A DNA stretch of 64,000 nt from positions 1,096,263 through 1,160,262 of the forward strand of contig QANU01105209.1 in NCBI GenBank assembly GCA_003254905.1, given 5' to 3'. The notes under the pieces were generated by a model. The model worked only from the letters and a program-made list of their open reading frames with translations, did no database searches and was not told where the DNA came from. The translations under genes and the position numbers were made by a program. Below, piece after piece: positions 27,274-41,446 of the stretch (positions are counted from its first letter, which is position 1; every line of letters starts with the position of its first letter). The stretch comes from Nissolia schottii (taxonomy: Eukaryota > Streptophyta > Magnoliopsida > Fabales > Fabaceae).

Positions 27274-29138
27274 ACTGAACTACCCAAATTGGTTTCCATG
27301 AATGTATCATCATCACATGGAGCAGCTGGAACTGTATGTATATGAACTTGATACCACACCAAGAAGTTTCAATCATAATAGCATAGCCACGGATGATGGC
27401 CTCTTCGAAGATTTTGGCCTTGTTTTGTTGTATATATTGGTAGTGTGTGACTTGTTTTTTCTTCTAGATACTCTAGCAAACAACTGTATCAGATCTGATG
27501 TATGGTACGATTAACGCAATGGTGTGTAAATATTTTATGTATACATTCAGTGCCATTATCCATATCATATGGTGTTATATAGTCCAACTGTAGACGTAAA
27601 AGTTTATTGCAATATAGTGATTGTAGAAGCAAGTTCAAAGAAACTGACTACTGACACTGGTTGTAACAGCAAAATGCCCTTTTTACCTTTCAAAGCCATG
27701 TTTTGCGCAGCATCTTCTCCTGAATGTGCTTTTGCTATAAAAGAATTGCAGCCGAAGCAGTTGTTTACAGTTTACTTCCCTACAAAAAATAAAATAAATA
27801 AGCGTGGATTGTAAAAGTTACCTCAGTAACCACTTAAATACATTATTGCATTTGCAGGTGAATATAGTAGCAAATTAGATCTTTGTCAAATGAGAAATAA
27901 CACAAAAAGCATAATATATTAGAGTGTTTTGCATTTGTACCAAATTTTATAAGATACCCCAAAGACATGACCATGGTAATAAAAGTAGACCCATCTGTAA
28001 GATTTCAACCTTGTAATGCTAAGTGGAGATAATGTGCCCACTCCCTAACTCAATATTTACAACAAAGTCAAGAAGATATAATAAATAGTTTTGATATTCA
28101 ATCCAGCCATGTCTGCAACAAATTATAATGAAGTAATTATTGGAGTAAATTCTGTTGTACGTTGTATTTCATAGCAGAAAAATGGTGACCCTTTGTTTCC
28201 AACCAACTATTATAGTTGATCCGTTGTGTATGGAACTATAATGTTGATGTTAATTGTTACCTAAAAGCCAAGAGAGAGGGAGGACTGTGTGGGAGGGGAG
28301 GGTACTTCTAATGCAGATTGACACTTCTAACAATTATGATGCCAAGATGGACTTACACTTCCTTCTAGATTAGTAAAATCAAATTGTAGCAACTTTTCTT
28401 TATTCAAGTTTCCACAAGGTACAACACTTTGCATTGGTTAATTATACATCATCACTGAGGCTGATTAATAATTTGATACAAAGGATTGCTGTAAATTAGC
28501 CATTTAAAATTTAAACTATAATCCCTCTAGTTCTGACACCGAACCGAAGGGCCATGCAAATCAAATCTTTTTCCATAAATTTAAACCAGTTCAATTTTAT
28601 GAGACTCCAAGGTAGGTCCAAAGTGTATATTAGTCAACAAATTTTGAAAAGACAATATGACCATTTGGCCAAATCTATACTCTATTATGGTTCCTCTCTT
28701 TTAGGTATCCATCTCTAAAATGGATGGTTGGAGTGCCTTCTCTTCTCCATTCTTATTATTAATTTTTTTTTATTTTTTTGTAAATTTTTGTGTTTGGCGG
28801 CTGCGGAAGGTGGTGGTAACATACTAAAATGAGAAATGAGGATATAGGGATAGGAGAGCACAATTTACATATATACATTCCCTGAAAATAGTTTCATCTT
28901 AAATGATTGAGATATGAGAGGAAGTGTAGACAAGAATGTGGTCATAATCCTGTCTCGATATAGACCGGACATAATGGGTGCAAATTTTAATTGATTCAAA
29001 ACAAACCCCTACCCTTAAACGAATGAGCTTCTCATGTAATTTTATGCTTAAATTGAGTCACAAGTTTCTCATACTATATAATTAACTGTATAGAATCCCA
29101 AAATTTGTGTCATTGATCTTTCTCTCCTTCCCTGCTAA
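27274..29138. other. Intergenic region
   Basis: It starts with the receptor-kinase 3' UTR and continues as AT-rich spacer with no convincing gene or transposon end. The frame at 27569-27814 has no recognisable feature. Confidence 0.5.
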
Positions 29139-29538
29139 ATGGACCAAGAAATGGACAATCTGATATTCAGCATGGGTTCACTTGGAAAAAGTTTTCCACA
29201 AAAGTAAGAGCATTCAACTACAATAAAACGAAAGAAAGGAAAAACAAATTCTAATTGTGTTTTCAATTACTTATTTTTGTGGTTTCAACCGTGCAAGAAT
29301 ATACTTGTGACTTTGTGTAAGCAGGAGAGGATTGTCAAGGTACTACTCAGGTAAATCAAGGTCATTTACTTGCATAGCAGATGTGCATTGTGTGGAGGAT
29401 TTGAAGAAACCGGAACATCCCGATGCAAAGAAAAGGAAGAAACATTCCCACAGGAAGGAATTGCTCAACCTTCCTCTCTATCCATGTCGAAGGGCACCCA
29501 GCTGCGCTCAGATAACTACACCTTATGTCAATGCATAG
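29139..29538 (+). CDS. Short OXIDATIVE STRESS 3 (OXS3)-like protein
   Basis: Two exons, 29139-29203 and 29325-29538, give 92 residues. The join is phase 2, with GT donor GTAAGAG and acceptor GTAAGCAG. An in-frame TAA at 29136-29138 fixes the start. The core GLSRYYSGKSRSFTC, then a short gap, VEDLKKPEHPDAKKRKK, matches the conserved C-terminal block of the plant OXS3 family, which is linked to heavy-metal and oxidative stress tolerance and nuclear or chromatin function. The basic KKRKKHSHRK stretch could be a nuclear signal. The protein is shorter than classical OXS3 and lacks the long Ser-rich N-terminus, so this may be a short paralogue or an isoform with a further upstream exon. Assignment rests on motif memory only. 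Confidence 0.72.
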
Positions 29539-30782
29539 AAGGCTAAGATCGCTCTCCTTTCTCCTATGTTATATATATATGTGTGTGTGTGTTAAATCTT
29601 CCCATGCCTATGTTGTATATACATGTAAAAGCAAATTGTTACGCTTTTACGTGGCTCCTATGCAGTGTACCGTATCAGTAGAGACTAGAGACACGTGAAA
29701 TGAAAATTTATGATTCAGTATAATCTTTTTGGCCATTGCTTCTATATGCATATTATGGAGAAATAAAATTAAACATGTTCTTCACATATTTATTGCTATC
29801 CCAAACCAATGTTAGGAACACTACATTTCCTGATTTGAGACTTCCAGACTCTAATATCAGGTTAGAATTGAGTAAATCGAACTCTGGAGGAATGAATGTC
29901 CAAGTTATTATATAGAAGCTATTATGACGGTATCCATAACCCTAAGTAATAGTAAGGTGAACTCAACAAAAACTCTCCCAAATCTAAAAGATGAATCAAA
30001 CGAGTCTAATGCAAAAGTTAAATTTGTTCTTAAATGATCTTATCTTTGTGCATTAATAATAGTGTTTTTTTAACTTTTAAATATATTATTAATTCATTAT
30101 ATTTAGATGTGTATTTAAAAGTTAAAAAATGACTTATTAACTGAAAAAGGAGGTAATATAATTAATTGATTGTGTGAATATTTTTTAACACGATTAAATA
30201 TTAAAATAATTTCAATGCTTGTAGTAACTTGATTGCATTTAAAATTGATAGATATGATATGATAAATAGATCCGACAATGAAGAATTTAAAGAGAGAATG
30301 GGTGGAAGCTGGGAAAACAGGTTGCACTTACACACATGACACGGGCAACCCTACGGATGCGGGAAAGTGCATAGATGCCTGAACTTCACCAGAAAGATCC
30401 ACGCTCCCCTGATGTGTAAAGTGTCCACTACATTGTTACCGAACGCCACGTGGATTCTCCTCCACCCCATCTTCATAAACCCATTTAGTTCCTCCCAATT
30501 TACAAAATTACCCTTACGTCGTCGTCAACGTTCCACTCCCACTCGAAATTCTTGGTCCATTCTGTGTACGGCGTACCAGCAGACCAAGCAAGAAAAACGT
30601 TGATAAAAACCCTTGACGCACCGTTCCACCGTGCTCAGCGTACCACTGAAACATTAAAGCTAGTTAATTAATTACCTAACATAATAAAAAATAAATAAAT
30701 AAATAAATAGAAAAGCATTATAGTTTTTTCTGTGTTTTTCGTTTTCACCCTCAATAATCTTCTCCTGCGCTGCTTCCATTCC
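29539..30782. other. Intergenic region and SHL promoter
   Basis: A short TA/TG microsatellite lies at about 29570-29592. A CCACGTGG G-box lies at about 30448, some 330 bases before the SHL start. The rest is AT-rich with no gene. Confidence 0.5.
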
Positions 30783-33700
30783 ATGGCTAAACCGAAGGCT
30801 CCAAGACGAACCCTAGAGTCATACACAGTCAAACACATTAACAAAACCATCAGAGGTAACTTGTTTTCCTGGGAAAATTAGAAATTCGCTTCACCAGTTT
30901 CAGTTTTCTCGGGAAAAATTTGATTTATTTCTTCGCTTTCAGCTGAATTTCTTCTTTTTTTCCCCCTTAACATGCAATTCGCTGTTTTACTGTTGCCAGC
31001 GGGCGATTGCGTGCTCATGCGGCCGTCCGATCCGTCGAAACCGTCGTATGTGGCTAGGATCGAGCGGATCGAAGCCGACTCGCGAGGCGCCAACGTGAAG
31101 ATTCACGTGCGTTGGTACTACCGGCCGGAGGAGTCAATCGGCGGCCGCCGCCAGTTCCACGGCTCGAAGGAGGTTTTCCTCTCCGATCACTTCGATGTTC
31201 AGAGCGCCGACACGATCGAAGCCAAGTGTATCGTCCACAGTTTCAAGAGCTACACCAAGCTCGATGCTGTTGGAAACGACGATTTCTTCTGTCGTTTCGA
31301 GTACAATTCCTCCAATGGCGCCTTCAATCCTGACAGAGTCGCCGTGTGAGTTCAACCCTTCCTTCCTTTAAAATTGTAGCCAGATAAATTATCTTTCTAT
31401 GCCAGTCTTTGCCATGCTAAGTGCGAAATGTCCTCTTTTTTTTTTTTTTTTTCCCTTTGTGTTGGAATTTAGTTTCGCTCTTTATTTTATTGAGCAGCTG
31501 ACAGCTATAGCTTGTTTTGGTTAATGGCCGTTGGCCATTTTGGGTCTTATTATGGATTGTATTTGGTCACACTGGTTATTCAACGAGTCTTGTGGTTGTT
31601 TGAATTATCGGAAGATATTGTTCAGTTTTATTTTATATCATTTAATAATATTTCATTTGTTTGTTCCGTTGGAGAGTACAAAGTAACAGCTTTCATGTTT
31701 GAATCAAGAAGCTCGAGTGATGCTCATTGCTTAAATTTTTGTTGCAGGTATTGTAAATGTGAGATGCCCTACAACCCTGATGACCTAATGGTCCAGTGTG
31801 AGGGCTGCAGTGATTGGTAAGTCGAGTACATATGCTGGTATTGGTGTTATATCTAATTTATTCTTGTCCTGCTTTATTGTTTTGCTTTAAGTTCCATCAT
31901 CTGTTTGATTTTCTGGACTCTAGTATGTCCATTTCTGTAGATATTTTGCATCGTCCTGATGGATTTCATTTTAAATTTCAGATTTTTAGTCATGTTTTAC
32001 CTCTTTTCTTCTGAATTCATGTGAGGCATCATTTTCACTTGCGTAAGACTCTCCAGTTATCTTAGACTATTCTTGCCATTGATATTTTGGTAACTGTTGT
32101 TGCTCAATGAATGCTACAATTCTTAATAGCAGCTGGTATGTTCAACTATTTATGTATTAATGATTGGTTGTTGGGTACATTTTCTGCTTCTGACTATGCA
32201 GTTACTATTTAACTTAAGCTCTCAATAACCCCCTATCTTTCATTACTCTGCTTCTACTCTTTTGTACACGGGTGGTGCATGCATTTAAGTGTTGTGTAAC
32301 CTGTGTTTGTTTGGAATAAGTTTCTTTTGATTATCCTTACTTGTGATTATTCATGTATACTCAAGAAAGTAGTACTTTGAGCCAGTTATGTATTAAACTT
32401 TGAAGGCATCAAAGCATGCTTTACGTACAAGAGTTCGAGCCTAATATGTCTGTGCAGTGCCAGTGCCAACCCAGGGACTGATGAAGTCAAATCCAGGATT
32501 TATGATGTTGAATATGCAGATTAGCAAATTTATTTCTAAATAAGTTATCAAACATGACATGTAACACTGATACAATCAGCTTATTGAAATGAAATCTAAA
32601 GGACAAGTAATCAAATATAGCAAGTAACACTTTGACTCTGAATGACATTCTTGCTCTTTTTATAAATGTTCTTAATTTGGCATGACATTTCTTCTCTTAC
32701 TGTTCTGTTGTCTCATTTATTTCATATTTATTTCCTTATTATGATTATCTTATATCCTATATCTTATATGGATAATCATTAAATTACTTTGTGTAAGAAA
32801 TTTCATATTTTTTGTTTAAAAAATTGAGACAATCTGTGCATTTGGATTCATTATAGTACTTCAGTGCTTTTACACTTTTACATTTATTCTTGCAGTTGCA
32901 CTTTACTCTTTGCATCAAATTCATGGCTTGGCTCTGAGGTCTCATAAAATATTACTTTTAAGCTGAAATAATAACGAAGATCCGAAATTTGGGGGGAAGA
33001 TGATCCGTAGGATTAGTTTCTTTTCTGAAAAACTAAAAGATTTTGGGATTTCGTTCCTCTTCCTTATTATGGAATGCCATCTTCTGTGTAATTATTCCGG
33101 TGCCAACTCAAATAGTAGCAGACAGACACTAATTAAGGAACATCCTTAGATTTATGGAGTGATGAACTTCACTTGGCCAATCCAACTAATTATAGTCTTG
33201 GTCACCTAATGAATTCATGAAACAACATAATTCCATGAAGATTGTTTTTAAGAGAAGAGAACATCAATTTAATCGCCATGAATTTATGAATCCTCATCAT
33301 TGTTGTCATTGATCTTGGGAAGTTGACCATTCTGTCTCTAAAACTAAATTAAGGCCTGCTTTGTGACTGTTGAGATTTTATGCTTATTTTTGTGTGAGTC
33401 ATCATGAATTCGTAAGGTTTACTTGAAAGCCATTGTTAAGAATGGACTCTGAAGATCGATCTTGAGGACGCTACTAGTTTGTTTGTTAAACCATGTTAAA
33501 CAGAACAGATATTTATGGTTTCGGTATCTTTTTCTAAGAAGGTTTGAATTTAAAAATAGCTTGTGCTGCAAAATAGGCCTCTATAATGTGCGTATCCGGT
33601 ATTTAGCATATCATTCTTGATTCAGGTTTCATCCTGCTTGTATAGACATGACTGTGGAGGAAGCCAAAAGACTTGACCACTTCTTTTGTGAAAGTTGCTC

Positions 33701-34404
33701 TGCTGAAGGTCAAAAAAAGCTGCAAAATTCTCATTCTACTTCAAGACTCTCGGATACAAAGGTAATTCTAATTACTGTTGGTTGATAGTCTGAGCTTGCT
33801 TTTCAGTACTTAAATACTGTTTTTTTTTTGCACCCATCTTTTTGGGTTTTTTTTTAAAAAAAAATCTTCAAGATAAATACATAAATTGGGACAAAAGAAT
33901 GACCTTTTTAGAAAAAGGAGGAGGAATCCTATACTGTCCATCGAAGCATGTGAGGCTTCATTTTGAATCGAGTAATGTCTGGGAGACCTAACAAATCAAC
34001 CAGCACATTTTGATGAATGACACTTGGTATTCTACTTCCTATTTTGGCTCTTAAAATGTCATTGTCATTCATCAAAGTGTGTAAGTTGATAAGTTAGGTT
34101 TCCCAAACAATTTTCTTTTGAATCACTTGAATTAGTAATGCCTAAAGCAGGAAGGCATTTTATTCAAGCCACGTGTTTATGGAAATCTGTCTATAAATTT
34201 GTCAATTTTAAATTTGGATTCTTCTCCATATCCAAAAAAATCTAATATGGTTTGAGCTAGGTGGTGTTGCGCATTTCAAGGATAAGAAAAATGAGAGACC
34301 CCAGTTTTCACTTAAATTTTCTACTGCGAAAGTGAAGAATTGATATATTAGCATCTACGTTTTGGTTGGTTTTGCAGGTGGACACTAAACGCCGTCGAAG
34401 GTAA
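30783..34404 (+). CDS. SHL: BAH-PHD chromatin reader SHORT LIFE
   Basis: Five exons, 30783-30855, 31000-31345, 31748-31816, 33626-33761 and 34378-34404, give 216 residues. The BAH domain (about 25-140) begins [19 protein letters not shown]. The C4HC3 PHD finger uses C142, C144, C157, C160, H165, C168, C184 and C187. The tail is short and basic (VDTKRRRR). The N-terminus (KPKAPRRTL...VKHINKTIR) and [12 protein letters not shown] place it with SHL rather than its paralogue EBS. SHL and EBS bind H3K27me3 through BAH and H3K4me3 through PHD, repress floral activators and affect flowering time and lifespan. Intron 3 is 1.8 kb (31817-33625) and shows no other gene. Confidence 0.95.
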
Positions 34405-36210
34405 TAGAGTGATATCGTATACGTAAGCATAAAATGCAGTAGATCTATATAATGGAGGTACTAGAGACCTTACTTTTCTGATCCTGGGTAGCTATAAACA
34501 AACACGTAGACAATGTTATCTAAAGTAAACTAGTCTTTCTACTTTCGTGGAAAGAGACTAATTTGGAAATGTTTGCCATATCTATTTGGTTTGAATATTC
34601 AGCCTGTTTCTTTTAGAAGCCGAGGAAGTATTTCCGTGTCTGTAATTATGTAATGTAGATTCTATATCTCTTCTTGTCCTTGTTCTTTCTCGGACTTTGT
34701 ATAGTATCTTGACTTATATATGAGCAGCAGACAACTTTATTTTTGCTGGAAAATGTAGGCATCGATATACTATTTACTGGTAATGGCACCGTGTTGTTGG
34801 CACTATGGCATAAAAAAATTTTAGACCAATGAAAAATGCCATTAGGAAAAAGAAAAGAATAGTAAAGTCGAGCATTTTTTTCATTATCAGAAAACAAAAC
34901 GTTAGATACAAACAGTATCAAAGCCGATGATTTGACTCCAACGTGTTTGTGCTTGGGTGTGTTATCACCCCTAGAGTATTGTTTGTCAAGAGCACTCGAA
35001 GTTTTCACCGAGAAGGAAGCTGACCATGTATAGTGAGTGAGGGGTCGATGGTGCGGTTTTAAGTATGAGTATAAAATCACACATTTATACTAAGAATATA
35101 TATTTAGAGATTTCAATTCAATGTCTTAAGGTTTTAATTTAAAATATGGGGTTCTATTTATTTTTGTGTCTCTCACTTATAGCCTCTTAACACGCTTTAT
35201 GCCTAACACTAACCATGGTCAAAAGCACCTCAAACTAGCTCAATTGCGGCAAAATCTATAAAGTAGAATACAAATCCTCCTCCAAGTCTCACCAAGTGCA
35301 CTTTCATTCCCTCCCTGCGAGGCTATGAACTATTACTTAAAAGGATTCAAACGATATTGCAGCAAAATTGAATTTGTAAAAAAAAAAAAAGAGGGGGGAA
35401 AATTATAGGACAAAGAAGAAAGGAAAAAGGTAAACAAAGCAAACAAAGCCCATTTTCTCAAGCGAGGAACTATTTGCAAAGCAAAAAGATATGCTTCGGC
35501 CCTCCTATGAAGGTAAGCAAAGCAAACTTCGGGCCTTTCCGCCCTCCAATGAATATATTTTTTTAAAAAAATTAAAAATTTAAAAATCATTTAAACTTCT
35601 ATTGCAATATATTTTGATTTGTTGTTCCTTGATGATCCATGCATCACAAAAATTAAAAATTTATACATTTATTTACCACGTTTTATGCTTTATTTTAGAA
35701 ATTTATTTTGCCGCAAGTAATAATTACTCCGCCCATTTAGAAAAGAACAAGAATTAAGGAAAAAAATATTACTAATATTAGCACAAAGTGTTTTGAACAG
35801 ACAGAATTACTTTGCATTTGGATTTGGATCCTTAGCCTAGAATGAGCTCCCTCAATTTTGTTAAATAAAGAATGTTTTTTCATTTCTATAAAATTGAACT
35901 TACACTAACATGAATAAATAACAATAAGTTATTACTATACTACACTCCCGGGTTCAAATTTAAAGATAATTAAACTTTTAATTATTCACTTTAAATTAAA
36001 CTTATTTTAGAAAATAAATTATTATCAAAATATAATAAATATATATTAATATGCTGTGACCAACTTATTTCTCAAATTTATGCGCGTTCAATTATTCAAA
36101 CCGGCCCTAAATGCATTGATACATCTTTTCTGTGTATGGGTTTAGACCACTAACGTTTGAAATCCGTTTGTGCATATTCGAGATCATATATATTTGGAAA
36201 ATGTAACACT
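34405..36210. other. Intergenic region downstream of SHL
   Basis: This holds the SHL 3' UTR and AT-rich DNA. A minus-strand 144-codon open frame at 34646-35080 overlaps the UTR and has no domain that I know. I regard it as chance. A short segment near 35460-35560 holds repeated GGCCCTCC/GCAAAGCAAA words and may be old repeat DNA. Confidence 0.45.
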
Positions 36211-36661
36211 TTATTGACGGATTTTTACCTTTTTATGGGTTCAAAAATAAAGATGTATGATTGAAGAAAAAAAATTACAGATGTATGGGCTTCGGTTCTG
36301 AATTTGCCACCTAATAACCAAGATTTCCATGAGCAAAGATGAATATGTATGTGTACCAGAATGAATTAACCAACTTGAATTTAAATTATTATATTTCACA
36401 TAAATATTACATCGCAATTATAGTTCTACGTCTGACAATCACATAAACATTTCACATAAACATTATTTTGTATACAGTATGGTAAATTCAAGACACCATT
36501 TAACAAATTTAGACCCTATCAAAAAAAATTACACTTCTGAATTTGTCAAAAAGAGTGACAAATTCAGAACCGAAGCTCATACATCCGTAATTTTTTTCTC
36601 AGCCATACATTGAGAATACTTTATTTTTCCACCCATAAAAAGGTTAAAATCCCTATTGTTG
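36211..36661. repeat. Inverted-repeat (foldback/MITE-like) element
   Basis: The arm at about 36211-36309 is the reverse complement of about 36556-36661, with a moderate number of mismatches. Matching landmarks are TTTTTATGGGT, ATAAAG, AAAAAAATTAC, GATGTATG and CTTCGGTTCTGAATTTG. The spacer is about 245 bases. It resembles a degraded foldback or MITE-like insertion. A related phrase (CAGCCTCATACATTCGTAATTT) occurs in the repeat near 1.9-2.3 kb. I could not define a target duplication. Confidence 0.7.
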
Positions 36662-37072
36662 AAGGAAAAATGGAGCAACCGAAAGCGCTATTCAGCGCAA
36701 CTGACATTTCATCCAGCACCAAGTCCGCAAAATTGAATTTAATAAAAGGATTTCAAACGCATAAATTAATTGATAGTACGTAGCAATCTAAAACAATGAG
36801 CTGTTTTGGATGCCTAGTGCAGACTAAAAAAGGCCAAGAAGAAAATAAAAAGAAATGGAGCTCGGAATGCTCACGAAAGGGTTTCAAACCCGACCATCCT
36901 TCCAATTCTAAATTCTAAACAGTAACGTATATGCATTGGAAACGATAACTATGAAATATAAAGCAGATATAAACGACGTCCCACTCTCACGACTGTGATG
37001 ACCCAAACGCGCAAACCAATTACAATTCTGGAAATGACGTTCTCTCGCATTCATTCTCCATGATACAACTGA
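36662..37072. other. Spacer upstream of the acidic dehydrin promoter
   Basis: No gene, RNA or repeat that I can identify. Confidence 0.45.
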
Positions 37073-37524
37073 CACGTGTCCATACCGCATGGCCCCCGGC
37101 CCGGCACTTCACCGACCTCCCTAAAATTATCCAATCGAGACCGACATTTGCGGCCCCACAGTACACCTCCCCACGCTATCATCCACGTGTCCCACATCTC
37201 ATTGGCCCGCTTACAGAACGATCAGCACAGCGTGTCTCTCTCTAGTTTGGCACACTTTCCCCTTTTCAGTTTCTTCCATCATCGCAGTTGCACACTCGCG
37301 CTCTGCTCTCTCATTGTTTCCTCTGTTACGTGCATCGGCCTCAAATTACGGCCGCATTCATAGTCATACGTGTCAATTAGTCGCACCCGTAGCGAGTGCG
37401 CTTGAGAGAGCGTTACTAAACTCTCATTTAATGCCTTAGCTTAATGCACACGTCGGTTACACTGTATGATTGGATTCTTTATTTTCTTAATCGCGTTTGA
37501 TGCGCGTCGTGCGTACTATAAATA
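37073..37524 (+). promoter_or_regulatory. Stress-type promoter of the F-SK3 dehydrin (ABREs, DRE/CRT, TATA)
   Basis: CACGTG boxes lie at 37073-37078 (in ACACGTGTC) and 37184-37189. ACGT cores also lie at 37327-37332 and 37367-37374 (TACGTGTC). ACCGAC DRE/CRT cores lie at 37111-37116 and 37140-37145. A TATAAATA box at 37517-37524 is about 150 bases before the start codon. ABREs bind AREB/ABF bZIPs and DREs bind DREB/CBF factors, so combined ABA, cold and drought induction is expected. Functional activity is inferred. Confidence 0.8.
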
Positions 37525-37671
37525 CTTTCCCCCTCTTGCATTCCAAACTCATCCATTTGATTCCTGATTTCTCACGAAAGCAACACACTTTACTTTTAGC
37601 AGAGCCAGCTTGTGTGTGTTATATATACGGTTTACCGTTCCGTTTCATAGTCTCTCATTCAGTAAGTGATC

Positions 37672-38490
37672 ATGGCAGAGGAGAACCAGAACAAGTACGA
37701 GACATCCGAGAGCAGTGAGGTGGAGATCAAGGACCGCGGGGTCTTTGATTTTCTAGGAAAGAAAAAGGAAGAAGAGAAGCCTCAAGAGGAGGTGATCGCC
37801 ACCGAGTTTGAGAAGGTGAAGGTGTCTGAGGAACCTGAAAGCAAGAAAGAAGAGGAGGGAGAGAAGAAGCATAGCCTCCTGGAAAAGCTTCACCGATCTG
37901 ACAGCAGTTCAAGCTCTGTAAGTTGTTCATCATTAACTAACTAACTGTCAACTGTCATATTACATATTATCTTCATGGATCATATTAAATATTAACATGA
38001 TTTTTATTCTGTATATATGTCTGATCATTGATTTATGTGTTGAATTAAATTGCAGTCGAGCGATGAGGAGGTTGAGGAAGGAGGGGAGAAGAAAAAGAAA
38101 AAGAAGGAAAAGAAAGGGCTGAAGGAGAAGATCGAGGACAAGTTAGGTTGCGATCACGACAAGCACAAGGAGGGGCACGAGGACACGACGGTTCCAGTTG
38201 AGAAAGTTGAGGTTGATGCAGCACACCTAGCTGATGAAAAGAAGGGCTTCCTTGACAAGATTAAGGAGAAGCTGCCTGGTCACAAGAAGACTGAAGAGGT
38301 CACTACTACTACTACTACTACCCCTCCACCACCACCACCTGCTCCATCCGAGCATGCTGAGACTACCACTACTACTCATGAGGGAGAGGCCAAGGAGAAG
38401 AAAGGTATTTTGGAGAAGATCAAAGAGAAGCTCCCTGGTTATCACTCCAAGTCAGAGGAGGACAAAGAAAAGGAGAGTGCCTCTCACTGA
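37672..38490 (+). CDS. Acidic F-SK3 dehydrin (COR47/ERD10/ERD14-like)
   Basis: Exons 37672-37917 and 38056-38490 give 226 residues. The first true ATG is at 37672; the upstream in-frame GTG is not a plant start. An F segment, [11 protein letters not shown], is at 21-31. The S segment is DSSSSS|SSDEE, with the phase-0 intron inside the Ser run. Three K segments follow at 101-113 (diverged, ending KIEDKLG), 144-157 and 197-210 (both ending KIKEKLPG). The linkers are Lys/Glu-rich, with a Thr-Pro stretch (165-177). This class protects membranes and enzymes, can be phosphorylated on the S segment by CK2, binds ions and acts in cold and drought. The promoter agrees. Confidence 0.96.
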
Positions 38491-39480
38491 GATCAATGCA
38501 ATTTGGGACCCTGCTTTATTTACTATTCCAGATGTGATCGTGGTGTTTGCTTTGTTTTGATTTCATGATGGGCTTCTTGTTTTCAAGTGTTTCTTCGTGT
38601 ATACTTTATATATGTATTTTTATATATATAAAGTTTTCTTAGTTTTTTTTTTTTCCTTTACTTGTTGTTACCTTGATTTTGCTTGATGATAAAAGGGGAA
38701 AAAACGTAATTTGTGTAATGTAGATTATTTTTTCAATATATAGTGTTTACTTTTCCTACCCAACCGATAAAGCTGAAATTTCATTTAAGAGGAAAAAGGG
38801 GAAAAGAAAACTCGCGAAATCTCTTAGCTAAGATCATCTTTATGCTTGGGGCCTGCCGGCAACAATTTTTGCTGATATACCCCACTTCCTAGGCCTGAAT
38901 ATGATGAATGTTGACTAATATTGTTGATCAATTGGGTAAAGCAGTGCCTGAAAATGATCGTATGCCACATTATTTTGCTATGAGAGTCCTAGGACCATTA
39001 TGTTGTCTAATTAAAGTCAGCTGGATCAAAGGGCAGACTTTCTTTCTTCTTTTTTGACAGAACAGATTGTTTCTTTTGCTGTGTCACATGAAGAGAGCGA
39101 TTAATCATTTTATTTTATATTTCTATTGGGCTTAAGCCCATTCATGAAAAGGATAGCCTTGTTATTTTGTACGGGTCACTTAAAATGGAGTAAATGTGCA
39201 TTTTCTTTGACCAAAAAACAATGAATGTGCATTTGGACTAACTTTTTAATACTTTCCATCTCTATTGGGCTTTGGCCCACGACAGGACGTATGACATAGC
39301 TTCCATCCGACCCAAAAAAGAAAAAGACAGCTTCCAGATTGCCTTTTCTTTTTAATCAAATTTGCATGCCTATATGAATCCATATGTGGGGTGTCTAAAC
39401 CATTTTTATTCTCAACTATTATTAAACCACGTAATTTAAACCATTCATTCGTTAAATTCTGTTGCACAAAAGGCACTGCT
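38491..39480. other. Intergenic region between dehydrin and RD19 genes
   Basis: Dehydrin 3' UTR followed by mixed AT-rich spacer. A minus-strand frame at 39246-39527 has no recognisable domain. No repeat ends are seen. Confidence 0.45.
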
Positions 39481-39488
39481 GTAAAGGA

Positions 39489-39589
39489 CACGTGCAAATA
39501 TGTAACAAAAAAAAAGGATATGTGCAAGTCATTAACTTATAACTAAGATGCAGGTTGGGCTAAGTAATCAACCCGTTTACCTATTTATA
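39489..39589 (+). promoter_or_regulatory. G-box and TATA-like box of the RD19-type gene
   Basis: CACGTG at 39489-39494 (ACACGTGC) is about 275 bases before the start codon. A TATTTATA box at 39582-39589 is a plausible TATA. The G-box suits an ABA- or dehydration-responsive gene. Confidence 0.55.
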
Positions 39590-39767
39590 GCTAACCGAAC
39601 AAACTACGTGCCCTTTATTTTCGGGCCCCTCTCCGAATCCTCTCTGTTGTCTCAGTCAAGAGAAAACAAAAAAAAAATGTGTAAAATCGTTGCTGTCGTG
39701 CTGTGTAATCTAAAACTATAAAGAGTCGAGACTCCCCACTCTGCCTCTTCGTAACATAACATCAATC

Positions 39768-41446
<1,679 letters not shown>

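Noticed and set aside
34646-35080. 144-codon minus-strand frame
   Set aside because: It overlaps the SHL 3' UTR, has no domain or splice context, and has AT-rich codon use typical of a chance frame.
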